Shown here: piece by piece, positions 16,315 to 24,474 of the stretch
How positions within the stretch are numbered: the stretch's first letter is position 1
Layout of the letters: the number at the start of each line of letters is the position of its first letter
Origin: a bacterium
Lineage (GTDB): Bacteria > Planctomycetota > UBA1135 > GCA-002686595
Direction of reading: 5' to 3'
DNA: 63,389 nt
Assembly: GCA_024226735.1 (NCBI GenBank)
Contig: JAAELL010000461.1
Span: 1 to 63,389 of the forward strand
Notes under the pieces: generated by a model
Seen by the model: the letters and a program-made list of their open reading frames with translations, nothing else
What the model was told of the DNA's origin: nothing
Databases searched by the model: none
Made by a program: the position numbers and the translations under genes

Positions 16315-17241
16315 ATGACTCCCGAAGAAGACGACGAGCCGGAGGCTGTCCACGAAGGGGAAGCCTTCCCTGAGGAGGACCTCGAAGATCTCGCCGACGA
16401 TGCCGCCGACGAGGGGGAAGACGACGTCGAGGAGGGCGAAGGCGAGGGGGAAGGCGAGGGCGAGGGCGAGGGCGAGGGCGAGGGCGAGGAGGGGGCGTCC
16501 GAAGGCGATCCCAAAAAGGCCAAGAAGTCCAAGGACGACGAGGAAGAGGAGATCGCCCACCCTGACACGCCGATCCCCAAGGACAGCGTGATGCGCAAGG
16601 CCCTCGAGTGGGCCTTCGACGGGGAGGAGGACGTCACCCCGGCCCTCATCGAGAAGTTCACCGAGCACGCCCTGGCGATGCTCGAGAAGAACCGGGTCAT
16701 GAACCTGACCGCGATCCTCGACCCCAAGGAGATCGCAGCCAAGCACTACCTCGACTCGTGGCGCGTCACCCGCCTGGTGCCGCTGATGGCCCGCAAGGTC
16801 CTCGATCTCGGCTCGGGGGCGGGCTTCCCCGGCATCCCGGTCGCCCTCGCCGAGCCGAACCTGTCGATGACCCTGTGCGATCGGACCAAGAAGAAGGTCG
16901 ATTGGCTCATCGAGATCGCCGAGAAGCTCGGAGCGAAGAACGTCCACCCCGCGTGGGCGCCGGCGGAGGAGCACCTGGCGCGCGAGCGTGTGGACATCGT
17001 CCTGGTGCGCGCCGTGAGCTCGGTGCGCGAGAACGTCCGGACGCTGCGCAAGGTTCGGCACTCGCTGCAGGACTACGTGATGCTCAAGGGCAGCTCCTGG
17101 TCGCGCGAGGTGCGCGCCGCGGAGCGCGAGGCGGAGCGGCTCGGGTTCAAGCTCGACACCGTCTGGGAGCACGAGCTGCCCGGCGAGATGGGCGGGCGAG
17201 CGATCCTCGTCTACCGCGCCCCGGGTGGCGCGGGGATGTAG
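16315..17241 (+). CDS. rsmG: 16S rRNA (guanine-527-N7)-methyltransferase RsmG with an acidic N-terminal extension
   Basis: The C-terminal ~210 residues are RsmG (GidB): NRVMNLTAILDPKEIAAKHYLDSW, SAM-binding VLDLGSGAGFPGIPVA, KKKVDWLIEIAEKLG, and VRAVSSV. The enzyme methylates G527 of 16S rRNA. The first ~90 residues are almost entirely acidic, with a (GE)n run coded by GAGGGC-type hexamers (16435-16491), then a short Lys patch. Such an extension is not part of the family. If the native start is the ATG at 16315 the protein has 308 residues; a shorter internal start (e.g. VMRKALEWAF, about residue 93) would remove the tail. Confidence 0.88.
   Translation: MTPEEDDEPEAVHEGEAFPEEDLEDLADDAADEGEDDVEEGEGEGEGEGEGEGEGEGEEGASEGDPKKAKKSKDDEEEEIAHPDTPIPKDSVMRKALEWAFDGEEDVTPALIEKFTEHALAMLEKNRVMNLTAILDPKEIAAKHYLDSWRVTRLVPLMARKVLDLGSGAGFPGIPVALAEPNLSMTLCDRTKKKVDWLIEIAEKLGAKNVHPAWAPAEEHLARERVDIVLVRAVSSVRENVRTLRKVRHSLQDYVMLKGSSWSREVRAAEREAERLGFKLDTVWEHELPGEMGGRAILVYRAPGGAGM
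16435..16491 (+). repeat. Hexanucleotide repeat coding Gly-Glu
   Basis: Roughly nine GGCGA(G/A)-type six-base units in tandem encode an alternating Gly-Glu tract in the N-terminal extension of RsmG. The near-identical GAGGGC copies at the centre are prone to length change by slippage. Confidence 0.8.
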
Positions 17242-17244
17242 GGC

Positions 17245-17344
17245 TAGCGGGAGCTGCTCCGCTGCCCCCGCTGCCCCCGCTGGTGGCGCAAGCGGCACCG
17301 GGGTCGTTCTCTGGGTTCAACGGCTGACGCTGTTGAGACCGGGC
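17245..17344 (+). repeat. Conserved 3'-end element, copy 2
   Basis: This begins 4 bases after the rsmG stop and reads, in the rsmG sense, the same series as copy 1: TAGCGG, GCTGCTCCGC, GGTGGCGCAAGCGGCACC, then GGGTTCAACGGCTGACGCTGTTGAGACCGGGC. It has an extra CTGCCCCCG-type duplication relative to copy 1. Like copy 1 it separates convergent genes. Confidence 0.7.
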
Positions 17345-17358
17345 ACGAGACGCTCGCT

Positions 17359-17523
17359 CTACGGCTGGAGCCAGCTGACGTCGGGGAACAGGCGGGCCAG
17401 GCCACGCCAGGTTCCGTAGGCGGCGACCATCACCAGGACGGCGACGCCGACCACCCTCAGGTTTGCGGCGAGGAGCCTCGCGAAACTCGGTTCGCTACTC
17501 GGCCGTTCCAGCTCTTCGCTCAT
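17359..17523 (-). CDS. Small single-pass membrane protein, unknown
   Basis: This 54-residue frame has a charged N-terminus (MSEELERPSSEPSFARLL) and one clear hydrophobic helix (VVGVAVLVMVAAYGTW), then LARLFPDVSWLQP. It begins only 6 nt after the encoded CCA of tRNA-Leu on the same strand, so it would share that transcript. I recognise no family; SecE was considered but its signature is absent. Confidence 0.45.
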   Translation of the reverse strand: MSEELERPSSEPSFARLLAANLRVVGVAVLVMVAAYGTWRGLARLFPDVSWLQP

Positions 17524-17529
17524 GCGGTG

Positions 17530-17617
17530 TGGTGCCCGGGGGGGGAGTCGAACCCCCACTCCCTTAGCGGGAACATGGACCTGAACCATGCGCGTCTACC
17601 AATTCCGCCACCCGGGC
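17530..17617 (-). tRNA. tRNA-Leu (anticodon CAG)
   Basis: On the minus strand, acceptor GCCCGGG / CCCGGGC, D-arm TGGCGGAATTGGTAGACGCG typical of leucine tRNAs, anticodon arm CATGG-TTCAGGT-CCATG, a long variable arm, and T-arm GGGTTCGACTCCC. The 3' CCA is encoded (17532-17530). It lies between pmbA and the small membrane protein gene. Confidence 0.95.
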
Positions 17618-17665
17618 AGGTGGAAGGCCGCGGAACGTACGTCACGCGTGGGCGCCCGTCAACGC

Positions 17666-19063
17666 CTATCCGGCTGTGACCGAGACTCCGTCGATCAATG
17701 CCCACGGTGCGCGGGTCGCGCCCATCAGGGTCGGGGCATCGGTGGAGAGTGCGGCGATCTGGCCGAGGAGCTCGAACGCGTTGCCCGAGATCAGCGTTTC
17801 CTTCACGGAGCGCACGACCTCGCCGTTCTCGACCCAGCGCGCGGACTTGGCGACGCCGGAGAAGTCGCCCGAAGCGGGGTCGACCGTGCCCGAGAAGCGC
17901 TGAACGACGAGGCCGCGGCCGAGGCGTGCACGCATCGCGGCGGTGTCGCCACCGTCGCCGGGAGCGATGCTCAGGGAGTGCGGGCCGAGGCCGGGGACCG
18001 CGCGGGCTCCGCCGGAGGCGTGGCCGGTGGACGTGCGCCCCTCGACCGCGGCGGCGTAGGCGTTGTAGAGGTAGCTCGAGAGCTTTCCCCCCTCGACGAG
18101 CGTGAACTTGCCGGCCGGCATCCCCTCACGGTCGAACGTCGCGGCGCCCGCGAGCTCGCGGTCGGTCGGGTCGTCGTGCAGGAAGAGCGATTCGTGCGCG
18201 ACGCGCTCGCCGATCTTGTCCGCCAGGGCGCTGCGGCCGCGCTGAACGGCGATCGCGCTCGAGGCGGAGACGAGTGGCGAGATGAACACTTCGCAGAACG
18301 CCTGCGGGGCGAACAGCACGGGGCCGCGGTAGGTCTCCGCCGCGCCCGCGTTCAGGTTGCCGAGCGCACCGTCGGCGAAGTGGCGTACCGAGTGGTCCAT
18401 CGCCGCGTCGAGGCGGCTCGCGTCGCGCAGGGAGTCGCCCCAGTAGTCGAAGCCCCCGACGTCGTCGCCGTCGATCGCCATGCCGAACACCGACAGGCCG
18501 AGCTGCGCGTCGCTCTCCGCGGCGCGCACGCCCTTGTTCGAGACGTTGCAGGCGGTGTGGCGCGTGACCGTGAACGAGGCCTGGTCGATCGAGAGCCGCG
18601 GGTCCACCGCCAGCGCGCGGCTGAGGAAGTCGTGGCCGCGCTCCACCGCGGTCTCCACCGGGTACGCGGCGATCTCGGGCGTGACGAGCGTCGGTCGTTC
18701 GTCGAGCGCCCGCGGCTCGGGCAGGACGTTCGCCTCGTCGGGGAGCGAGAAGCTCGCGAGCGTGTTCGCGTCCCGCGCCGTCGTCTCGAGCGAGCTCGCG
18801 CCCGACTGGTTGGTCGAGGAGAAGCCGAGACGATTGTTCTGGAAGACGCGCAGGCCGAGCGAAGTGCCCTCGTCGACGGTCGTCAGCTTGAGGTCGCCCT
18901 TCTCGAAGCCGACCGAGATCGTCTCGGAGTGCGCGCCGAAGACCTCGGCCTCGTCGGCGCCGGCCGCCAGGGCCAGATTCATGAGCTGCTCGGCGCGCTC
19001 GGTGAGCCGCGCCTCCTGGGCAGGCGCGTCGTAGGGCTTGGTCTGCAGGGTTTCGGGGCTCAT
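17666..19063 (-). CDS. pmbA: TldE/PmbA metalloprotease subunit
   Basis: This is a partner of TldD in the heterodimeric protease that degrades unfolded or natural-product peptides (microcin B17 maturation, CcdA degradation in E. coli). It has the family features: GFEKGDLKLTTVDEGTSLGLRVF near the N-terminus, KGVRAAESDAQLGLSVF, and C-terminal GTVDPASGDFSGVAKSARWVENGE, plus no HExxxH, as expected for the non-catalytic subunit. Length 465. Its ATG overlaps the tldD stop (ATGA), so the two are translationally coupled. Confidence 0.92.
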   Translation of the reverse strand: MSPETLQTKPYDAPAQEARLTERAEQLMNLALAAGADEAEVFGAHSETISVGFEKGDLKLTTVDEGTSLGLRVFQNNRLGFSSTNQSGASSLETTARDANTLASFSLPDEANVLPEPRALDERPTLVTPEIAAYPVETAVERGHDFLSRALAVDPRLSIDQASFTVTRHTACNVSNKGVRAAESDAQLGLSVFGMAIDGDDVGGFDYWGDSLRDASRLDAAMDHSVRHFADGALGNLNAGAAETYRGPVLFAPQAFCEVFISPLVSASSAIAVQRGRSALADKIGERVAHESLFLHDDPTDRELAGAATFDREGMPAGKFTLVEGGKLSSYLYNAYAAAVEGRTSTGHASGGARAVPGLGPHSLSIAPGDGGDTAAMRARLGRGLVVQRFSGTVDPASGDFSGVAKSARWVENGEVVRSVKETLISGNAFELLGQIAALSTDAPTLMGATRAPWALIDGVSVTAG

Positions 19064-20469
19064 TGGGTTCTTCCTCCGACGATCACTTCACACGCGAGCC
19101 AGGGGCCGCCCGCGTCGACCTTGGCGGGCTGGCCCTTGCCGCAGTAGCCCGAGCCGAGGTCCCAGCGGAACTCCGAGCCGACGGCGTCGACCGAGCGCAG
19201 GACGTCGAACGCGATGCCGGAGATGTTGACGCCGCGCATCAGCTCGCCCTTCTTGCCGCCCTGGATCGGCCACGCCTGGCGCGTGCCGAACATGAACTCG
19301 CCGTTGGCGTCGGCCTGGCCGTTCTGGGGTCCGTCGAGCATCAGCCCGTCGTCGATGCCGGCGATCATCTCGTCGAGGGACGAGGTGCCCGGGGCGATGT
19401 AGGTGTTGCGCATCCGGATCAGCGGCTCGTCGTCGTACTCGAACGCACGCGCGTTGCCGGTGGGGGCGACCTCGTAGTGGCCGGCGGACTCGCGGTCGTG
19501 GAGGTAGCTCTTCAGGATGCCGTCCTCGATGATCGTCGTGCGGCCCGTGAGCACGCCCTCGTCGTCGACGGCGAGCGTGCCGCCGGCGCCGTCGTAGAAC
19601 TCGGAGATGCCCGAGTCACACAGGGTGACGAGGTCCGATCCGACGCGCGTGCCGAGCCGGCCGGCGGCGCACGAGCCGGCCTGGACGAAGTCGGCCTCGA
19701 CGGTGTGTCCGATCGCTTCGTGCGTGAGCAGCCCGACGAGCGACGGCGAGAGCAGCACCTTCATCCGTCCGCCGTCGGGATACTTGGCGCTCAAGAGGTC
19801 GACCGCCATGCGCGCGGCGCGGTCGGCGAGGCCCTCGGGCGTCTCGCCGCGGAAGAGGCAGTCCCAGGCACCGGTCGCGCCGACGCTCTCGGCGCCGCGC
19901 TGCAGCTCGCCGTCCTTCTGCGCGACGGCGCTGACGCGGAACTCCGGGCGCACCAGGCGTGTCCAGGCCTTCGCGCCGTCGGTCGTGACGATGCCCTTCT
20001 CCTCGAAGATCTCCGTGTAGCCGCACGCGGCGCTCGAGATCGAGGACGACGACTTGCGCGCCTCCTCCTCGAGCTCGAGCACGAGCTGCAGGCTCTCCTC
20101 GAGCGGGCGGTTCGCGAGCTCGTCGTAGCCCGGCGTGTCGAAGCGTCCGCGCGCGAGCTCCGCCGTCGGCAGTCCGGAGAGCTTCTCCTTCTTCTTGCGC
20201 GCCGACGAGCGCGCGGCGGCGCGCGCCGAGTCGATGGCGCGCCCGACGTCGCCGGCCTCGAGGGTGTCGGTACTCGCGAAGCCCCAGGTCCCGTCCTCGA
20301 GGACCCGCACCCCGACGCCGGTGTGCTCGGAGATCTTGGCCTGGTCGACGCGCCCCTTCTCGACGGCGATCGAGCGGGTGCGTTTCTTGTGGTAGCGAAG
20401 CTCGACGAAGCCGTCCGCTTTCGCGGCGCAGGCCTCGGCGAGCACGTCAGTGGGATCGTGGAGACTCAT
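19060..20469 (-). CDS. tldD: TldD zinc metalloprotease subunit
   Basis: The zinc-binding motif HEAIGHTVEADFV (HExxxH) is present mid-protein, with GRLGTRVGSDLVTLCDSG and RMRNTYIAPGTSSLDEMIAGIDDG, all typical of TldD. It forms a heterodimeric peptidase with PmbA encoded just downstream. The start is the ATG at 20469; the longer frame upstream lacks homology. It is divergent from smpB, whose start is 71 bp away, so the promoters for both lie in this short gap. No RiPP precursor is nearby, so a general peptide-turnover role is the simplest reading. Confidence 0.93.
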   Translation of the reverse strand: MSLHDPTDVLAEACAAKADGFVELRYHKKRTRSIAVEKGRVDQAKISEHTGVGVRVLEDGTWGFASTDTLEAGDVGRAIDSARAAARSSARKKKEKLSGLPTAELARGRFDTPGYDELANRPLEESLQLVLELEEEARKSSSSISSAACGYTEIFEEKGIVTTDGAKAWTRLVRPEFRVSAVAQKDGELQRGAESVGATGAWDCLFRGETPEGLADRAARMAVDLLSAKYPDGGRMKVLLSPSLVGLLTHEAIGHTVEADFVQAGSCAAGRLGTRVGSDLVTLCDSGISEFYDGAGGTLAVDDEGVLTGRTTIIEDGILKSYLHDRESAGHYEVAPTGNARAFEYDDEPLIRMRNTYIAPGTSSLDEMIAGIDDGLMLDGPQNGQADANGEFMFGTRQAWPIQGGKKGELMRGVNISGIAFDVLRSVDAVGSEFRWDLGSGYCGKGQPAKVDAGGPWLACEVIVGGRTQ

Positions 20470-20525
20470 CGCGCAGAAGAGGGTAGCAACCCGGGAGGCC
20501 GGGTGCCTCAAGCCCCCTCGGCCAG

Positions 20526-20531
20526 TAGACT
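20526..20531 (+). promoter_or_regulatory. Candidate -10 box of smpB (leaderless)
   Basis: TAGACT lies 9 nt before the GTG start codon of smpB, and no Shine-Dalgarno sequence fits between. This spacing is what a leaderless transcript would show. No clear -35 box is seen. Confidence 0.35.
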
Positions 20532-20540
20532 GCCCGCCCC

Positions 20541-21011
20541 GTGCCTGCCCCTCCCGATCCCCACCACCGCGTCGTCGCTTCCAACAGGAAGGCGCTGCAC
20601 GAGTTCCACATCCTCGACACGCTCGACGTGGGCATCGGGCTCGTGGGCACCGAGGTCAAGTCGATCCGCGGCGGCCAGATCTCGATCCGCGAGGCGTACG
20701 TGCGCGCCAAGAAGGGCGAGCTGTGGCTCGTCGGCGCGCACATTCCCGAGTACGCGTTCGGGAACAAGCAGAACCACGAGCCGGTGCGCGACCGCAAGCT
20801 CCTCGCGCGCCGGCGCGAGATCGACAAGTGGCACAAGGGGGCGCGCGAGCAGGGCATCACGATGATCCCGCTCGAGGTCTTCTTCGACCGCGCGCTGGTC
20901 AAGGTCCGCATCGGGCTCTGCAAGGGCAAGAAGCTCTACGACAAGCGGGCGTCGACGAAGGAGAAGCAGGACAAGCGCGAGATGGATCGCGCCTTGAAGC
21001 GGCGCAGGTAG
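20541..21011 (+). CDS. smpB: SsrA-binding protein SmpB
   Basis: SmpB binds tmRNA and delivers it to stalled ribosomes. The protein (156 residues, normal length) has NRKALHEFHILDTLDVGI, GLVGTEVKSIRGGQISIREAYV, HIPEYAFG, and the C-terminal tail GKKLYDKRASTKEKQDKRE with the basic stretch that mimics the missing codon-anticodon contacts. It begins with GTG. Its RNA partner gene ssrA lies 1.5 kb downstream on the same strand. Confidence 0.96.
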   Translation: MPAPPDPHHRVVASNRKALHEFHILDTLDVGIGLVGTEVKSIRGGQISIREAYVRAKKGELWLVGAHIPEYAFGNKQNHEPVRDRKLLARRREIDKWHKGAREQGITMIPLEVFFDRALVKVRIGLCKGKKLYDKRASTKEKQDKREMDRALKRRR

Positions 21012-21134
21012 GGTCGCACCACCGAATCGGGGGGGGTGCTAGCCTGGCGGCATGAAGGTGCTTGCTCTCGCTACAGAGCAGCAACTTCACCGACTCGATC
21101 CGCGTCGGTTTCCTTTGATCCTCGGAGTCCCACC

Positions 21135-21647
21135 ATGAACCGCATCTCTCTCGTGCTCCTTCCCGCGAGCCTTCTCTGTGCTCGTTCCGACGCGCAGTCG
21201 ACTCTGTGGTCGCAGTCCGTCGACAACACGACGATCGTCGCGGGCTCCGCCTCCTGCCTGAACAACCCGGCAGGGATCGTCGACAACAGCTACTGGCGGC
21301 TGTACGACCCCGTCGCCTGCGGGGTCGCGACCGACTACGAGGTCGAGGCCGTCCGGTTCGGGATCGAGAATTCGAACACGACGAGCGGGAGTCAGCTCGT
21401 GCGCATCAACCTGCACTCCGACCCGACGCCGGGAGCCCCCGGCCCGCTCTCGGACCTGTCGCTGCTCGGCAGATCGACGCAGGGCGGTCCGGTCCGTCTG
21501 GGTCGGCCGCATGTCGAAGGCGAGAACGATGGTCGCGGCGCTGGCCCTCTTGGGGGCGGCGCTCGTCCGCGCGCCGGTCTCGATCGACGTTCCCGAGCGC
21601 TCGGAGCGGGGCGCGGCGGACGTCGAGCCGGCCACGGATCCCCCTGA
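21135..21647 (+). pseudogene. Truncated secreted protein gene
   Basis: It begins with a signal peptide (MNRISLVLLPASLLCARSDAQ) and an apparently genuine domain up to about position 21480, including WRLYDPVACGVATDYEVEAVRFGIE and VRINLHSDPTPGAPG. After LSLLGRST the frame turns into low-complexity Gly/Arg sequence overlapping the next gene's start, as expected for a gene cut off mid-domain. A 27-codon frame (21051-21138, MKVLALATEQQ…) precedes it and overlaps its start as ATGA. Exported planctomycete proteins of this type are unassigned; the full domain would normally continue. Confidence 0.5.
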
Positions 21648-22487
21648 ACCGCCGCCGACGACTACGCGAGCGTTGCTCGGAGGGGCGCTCGTCGGCCGCG
21701 TCGTCGACGCCGCGGGGAAACCGATCGCGGGTGCGGACGTGCGCGCCTTCGCCGACGACGGGGCGGACGATCCCTGGCCCATCGAGGAACGCGGGCCGCC
21801 GCTCGCCCAGGACGCCGCCGGCGCGGACGGCCGCTTCCGCCTCAGCGTGAATCCGTGGCGCTCGTTCGCCGTCGAGGCGAGCGCGCCGGGCTTCGTTGCG
21901 GGCATGCGCCGTGGCTGCATGGAGGGGCTCGAGGTCGAGATCGTCCTCGCGCGCGCCGCGCAGCTCGAGGGGACGGTCACGCGCGCCGAGAAAGGGACCC
22001 CCGTGGCTGGGGTCCTGGCGCCTTCGCTCTCGCCGATCTTCCCGACGTGGCCTACACCGTCCGCGTCCCGCGCGAGACGCGGGTCGACGAGGTGCCCTAC
22101 GCTCCGACGGTCGTGCCGGGCGTCGTGCCCGACGGGCGGCTGCTCGACCTCGAGCTCCTGCGCGCGGACGGCTGGATCGCCGGCCTCGTGATCGACGGGG
22201 ACGAGCGACCGCTCGCGCACGCGTGCGTCTCGATCGACCACGGCGACGAGCGCCGGATCGACGGTGTGCTCGCGGGCGCCGACGGACGCTTCCGCATCCG
22301 CACCCCGAGCTCCGGAGCGCGCGACCTGCGCGTCTGGAGGACGCGCGAGCTCGAGCCGGGCGAGGGCGAGGTCACCGTGCTCGAGTGGGAGCTACAGCGC
22401 CGGCTCCTCGGCGGAGCAGAGCCGCTGGCCGTCGCGCGCGGCATCCGGGCGGGCGAAGCCGGCGTCACGATCCGACTTCCAAGGTGA
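21511..22487 (+). pseudogene. Frameshifted carboxypeptidase-regulatory-like protein gene
   Basis: The first part has a signal-like helix (MVAALALLGAALVRAPVS) and an Ig-like repeat, GRVVDAAGKPIAGADVRAFA … AGADGRFRLSV, then GTVTRAEKGTPVAGV near 22010. There the sense continues in another frame: GAFALADLPDVAYTVRVP, DGWIAGLVIDGDERPLAHACVSI, GADGRFRIRTPSSG, ending at 22487. Two frames each encode part of the same domain series, so a small deletion or frameshift around 22010-22020 has broken the gene. A sequencing error is the alternative. Confidence 0.6.
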
Positions 22488-22505
22488 GTCCGCGTGGCCT
22501 ATACT
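22477..22505 (+). promoter_or_regulatory. Promoter of ssrA
   Basis: A -35-like TTCCAA (22477-22482) is separated by 17 bp from TATACT (22500-22505), ending 15 nt before the mature 5' end of tmRNA. The recA upstream region has the same TTCCAA-17-TAnnnT layout. Confidence 0.6.
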
Positions 22506-22520
22506 CCTGGCCGCTGGACT

Positions 22521-22880
22521 GGGGGCGCACTGGTTTCGACCGGTTCCATTCGTCTTCGGGTCGCGTGCCGGGGATCTCGAGTCACCCCGCTAAACCCTCT
22601 CGGGAACGGCAACTTTACTTGCCAACGATTTTGCTCTTGCTGCCTAGTCAATAGGTAGCCGTCCCCCCTCGGACTGCCCGTGGCCGGAGGGGGACGCCAA
22701 CAGCGGGCTGGCCGGAACGTTGCGCCTTCGGGGCGAACCGGCGAGACATTTCCGAGGCTGGCTCCGTCGCATTCGGTCCGCGGGTGGCGAGGGGGCGAGA
22801 CAACACCTGCGGACTACGCACGTAGACGCTCGGAGCGCGAAGGCTCCGGGACGCGGGTTCGACTCCCGCCGCCTCCACCA
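22521..22880 (+). ncRNA. ssrA: Transfer-messenger RNA (tmRNA)
   Basis: The 5' end GGGGGCG pairs with CGCCTCC before the encoded CCA (22878-22880), and TGGTTTCGACC and GCGGGTTCGACTCCCGC form the tRNA-like part. The tag reading frame can be read from GCA at 22609 as ATLLANDFALAA, ending at TAG 22645-22647; the ALAA ending is the typical degradation signal. The exact resume codon is inferred. tmRNA with SmpB rescues ribosomes stalled on mRNAs without a stop codon. The 360-nt length is normal for a one-piece tmRNA. Confidence 0.95.
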
Positions 22881-22884
22881 GTTT

Positions 22885-22899
22885 CCGGCCGCAGGCCGG
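22885..22899 (+). terminator. Short hairpin after ssrA
   Basis: A 6-bp GC stem CCGGCC / GGCCGG with loop GCA starts 5 nt after the CCA end of tmRNA. No U-run follows, so a terminator role is a guess. The remaining 300 nt up to 23203 contain no convincing gene; a weak AGGCCC/GGGCCT hairpin lies near 23060. Confidence 0.35.
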
Positions 22900-23202
22900 C
22901 CAAGGCTGCCGCCCGGTTCATGGGCCGCGTGCCCCCGACGCAGCGCCTTCGCATGGTTCGCAGCGCGGGTCGGCACAGACGATTCTGTCGCGGTCGGCAA
23001 GCGAGTTTTCCTCTGCGCCGCGTTCGCCCGACGAGGAAAAAGCCCATGAAGCGGCAGAGGCCCGTCGCCAGGGCCTGACCAGGGGCAGATGAGGAGAGCC
23101 GCTCGCTCGACTTCGCAATTTCGCCGTCGCTCACATGGCTGCGGGGGCACGCCTTGCGTCTCTCCTCGAACCCGACCTCGTTCATCCAGGAGACAGATCG
23201 AC

Positions 23203-23715
23203 ATGCGTGACACCTCGCTACGAGCGGCGTGCCTCACCGCCGCCATTGTGACTTTCGTCCATGCGGGAGGCGAGACCGCCTCCGGCCAGACGCTCTACGC
23301 GAACTTCCGCGAACGCACTCCCTCTACCGCACCGTATGCGCTCGTCCAGTACGGCGTCGAAGCCGACAACGATCTGATGGGGCACGGGCCGAATGGCCTC
23401 AACGCGGGGTTCGTCCGCATCATGCTGACCGACGTCCCCGACCCGTCGAATACGAACTGCCCGATGCTGTCCTGCTACAGGTACGGGCTACCGCACGAGT
23501 ACTCCCAAGCCCGTCGAGTTCGGGACCGGGTCGCAGAAGTTGCATCCAATCTCGCCATCGGTCGCGTGGGCGGCGACGTCGATGATGTGTGCATGCCGCA
23601 CCGCGCTCTGTACTCCGAGTTGGTTCTCGTCCAGGTCCGCCCAACTGCCGCCCTGGCGCCGCCGGAGATCGAGCAAGCGCGTGTCTCGCTGCTCGGCTTG
23701 GGGCTCGGTCCGTGA
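23203..23715 (+). CDS. Exported protein, probably chimeric or truncated
   Basis: The ATG at 23203 follows an AGGAGA sequence 9 nt upstream and starts a signal peptide (LRAACLTAAIVTFVHAGG … ASGQ). The first ~95 residues, up to about 23485 (PDPSNTNCPMLSCYRYG), look protein-like. Beyond this the frame is antisense to a fragment of a different secreted protein (see 23490-23560), so the last ~70 residues may be chance sequence. No function can be given. Confidence 0.45.
   Translation: MRDTSLRAACLTAAIVTFVHAGGETASGQTLYANFRERTPSTAPYALVQYGVEADNDLMGHGPNGLNAGFVRIMLTDVPDPSNTNCPMLSCYRYGLPHEYSQARRVRDRVAEVASNLAIGRVGGDVDDVCMPHRALYSELVLVQVRPTAALAPPEIEQARVSLLGLGLGP
23490..23560 (-). pseudogene. Antisense fragment of the PNSTG module
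   Basis: The minus strand encodes GEIGCNFCDPVPNSTGLG followed shortly by a stop. This matches the opening of the C-terminal module in the proteins at 2505-4046 and 41423-42439 (C-P--PNSTG-P). The rest of the module is absent, and it opposes the frame of 23203-23715. It is probably rearrangement debris. Confidence 0.35.
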
Positions 23716-23820
23716 GGGCGCCTCTGCACCGGCGTCGGGCTTGCATCGGGGCCGGCCAGGGATGGAATTCGAGAGTTTTCCTCTCCTCGAAGTCGCCCAC
23801 GAGCCGTAATCCGACTTAGG

Positions 23821-24004
23821 CTAGTGGTGTGATACAGACATTCGCAGTCGTATCCCGGCCCGCATGCACGCGCCGCGGCGTTGCGGCTCCTGCGACCAAG
23901 CCCAGTATCACCGTATGGGCAGCGAAGTTGCGTCGTCGCCGCGCCTTGTGGCACGCACACGCGAACTCGGGATAAGACCGCAACTGCCTGCATCACACCA
24001 CTAG
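23821..24004. mobile_element. MITE-like palindromic element
   Basis: The ends are a perfect 13-bp inverted repeat CTAGTGGTGTGAT / ATCACACCACTAG, and the similarity continues imperfectly to ~37 bp (about 28 matches, sharing TATCCCG). Each end contains a TA that could be the target duplication. The interior has no reading frame but shares the words GCGTTGC and GCGCCTTG with the elements at both ends of the window. The right end lies 8 bp from the start of the metal-efflux operon. Confidence 0.7.
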
Positions 24005-24011
24005 GTCCAGA

Positions 24012-24446
24012 ATGAAGCACCGGTCCAAACGTGCGCTCCTCATCACGCTCTTCGCAGCGCTGCAGCTCGTGCTGCAGCCGCTCGCGTCGATGGCGCGTTG
24101 CGCGGGTGCGGCGGCGGCCGGTGGTTCCTGCTGCTGCACGCGCGAGGTACCGCGCGACGAGCCGACCCAAGCAGGCTGTTGCTCGGAGACCCCGGCGCCC
24201 ACGGCCCCAGGGCCACAGGAGTGCGAGGACTCTTGCCCTTGCTTCGAAGTTCCAGACGAGGCGCCGGCCGCCCCACTCGGCTTGCCCGAGGGCGCGCGCG
24301 TGGCGCCGCCGCTCGGCATGCTCTTCGAGCTCGCGTCCCCGCGAATCGCGCTGGCGCGCACGGAGCAGGCCGATCCCCTGGCGAGGGCTCGCGCACCAGG
24401 CGGAGGTCCGCCCATTCGGCTGCTCGTGCAGGTGTTCCGGCTTTGA
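24012..24446 (+). CDS. Cys-rich exported protein of the metal-efflux operon
   Basis: A signal peptide (KRALLITLFAALQLVLQPLASMA) is followed by dense cysteines: GGSCCCTRE, AGCCSE, CEDSCPCFE. These could bind thiophilic metals such as copper. The C-terminus is GGGPPIRLLVQVFRL. I know no named family, but its place as the first gene before an RND metal-efflux set suggests a periplasmic metal-binding or sensing role. This is inference from position and composition. The start lies 8 bp after the MITE-like element. Confidence 0.6.
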   Translation: MKHRSKRALLITLFAALQLVLQPLASMARCAGAAAAGGSCCCTREVPRDEPTQAGCCSETPAPTAPGPQECEDSCPCFEVPDEAPAAPLGLPEGARVAPPLGMLFELASPRIALARTEQADPLARARAPGGGPPIRLLVQVFRL

Positions 24447-24474
24447 GAGACGGCGTCGCCTGATTGGCGGCTCC

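Noticed and set aside
16435..16491. Short repeat cluster as a possible CRISPR array
   Set aside because: Units of six bases without spacers, in frame with the RsmG extension.
17359..17523. Small membrane protein as SecE
   Set aside because: One helix and similar size, but no SecE sequence signature and no nusG or ribosomal genes follow.
17666..20469. tldD-pmbA as part of a peptide natural-product cluster
   Set aside because: No precursor peptide, cyclodehydratase or exporter is nearby; the pair is a common housekeeping unit.
22861..22880. tmRNA 3' end as an att site of a present genomic island
   Set aside because: I found no second copy of the 3' end and no integrase in the window; only debris is nearby.
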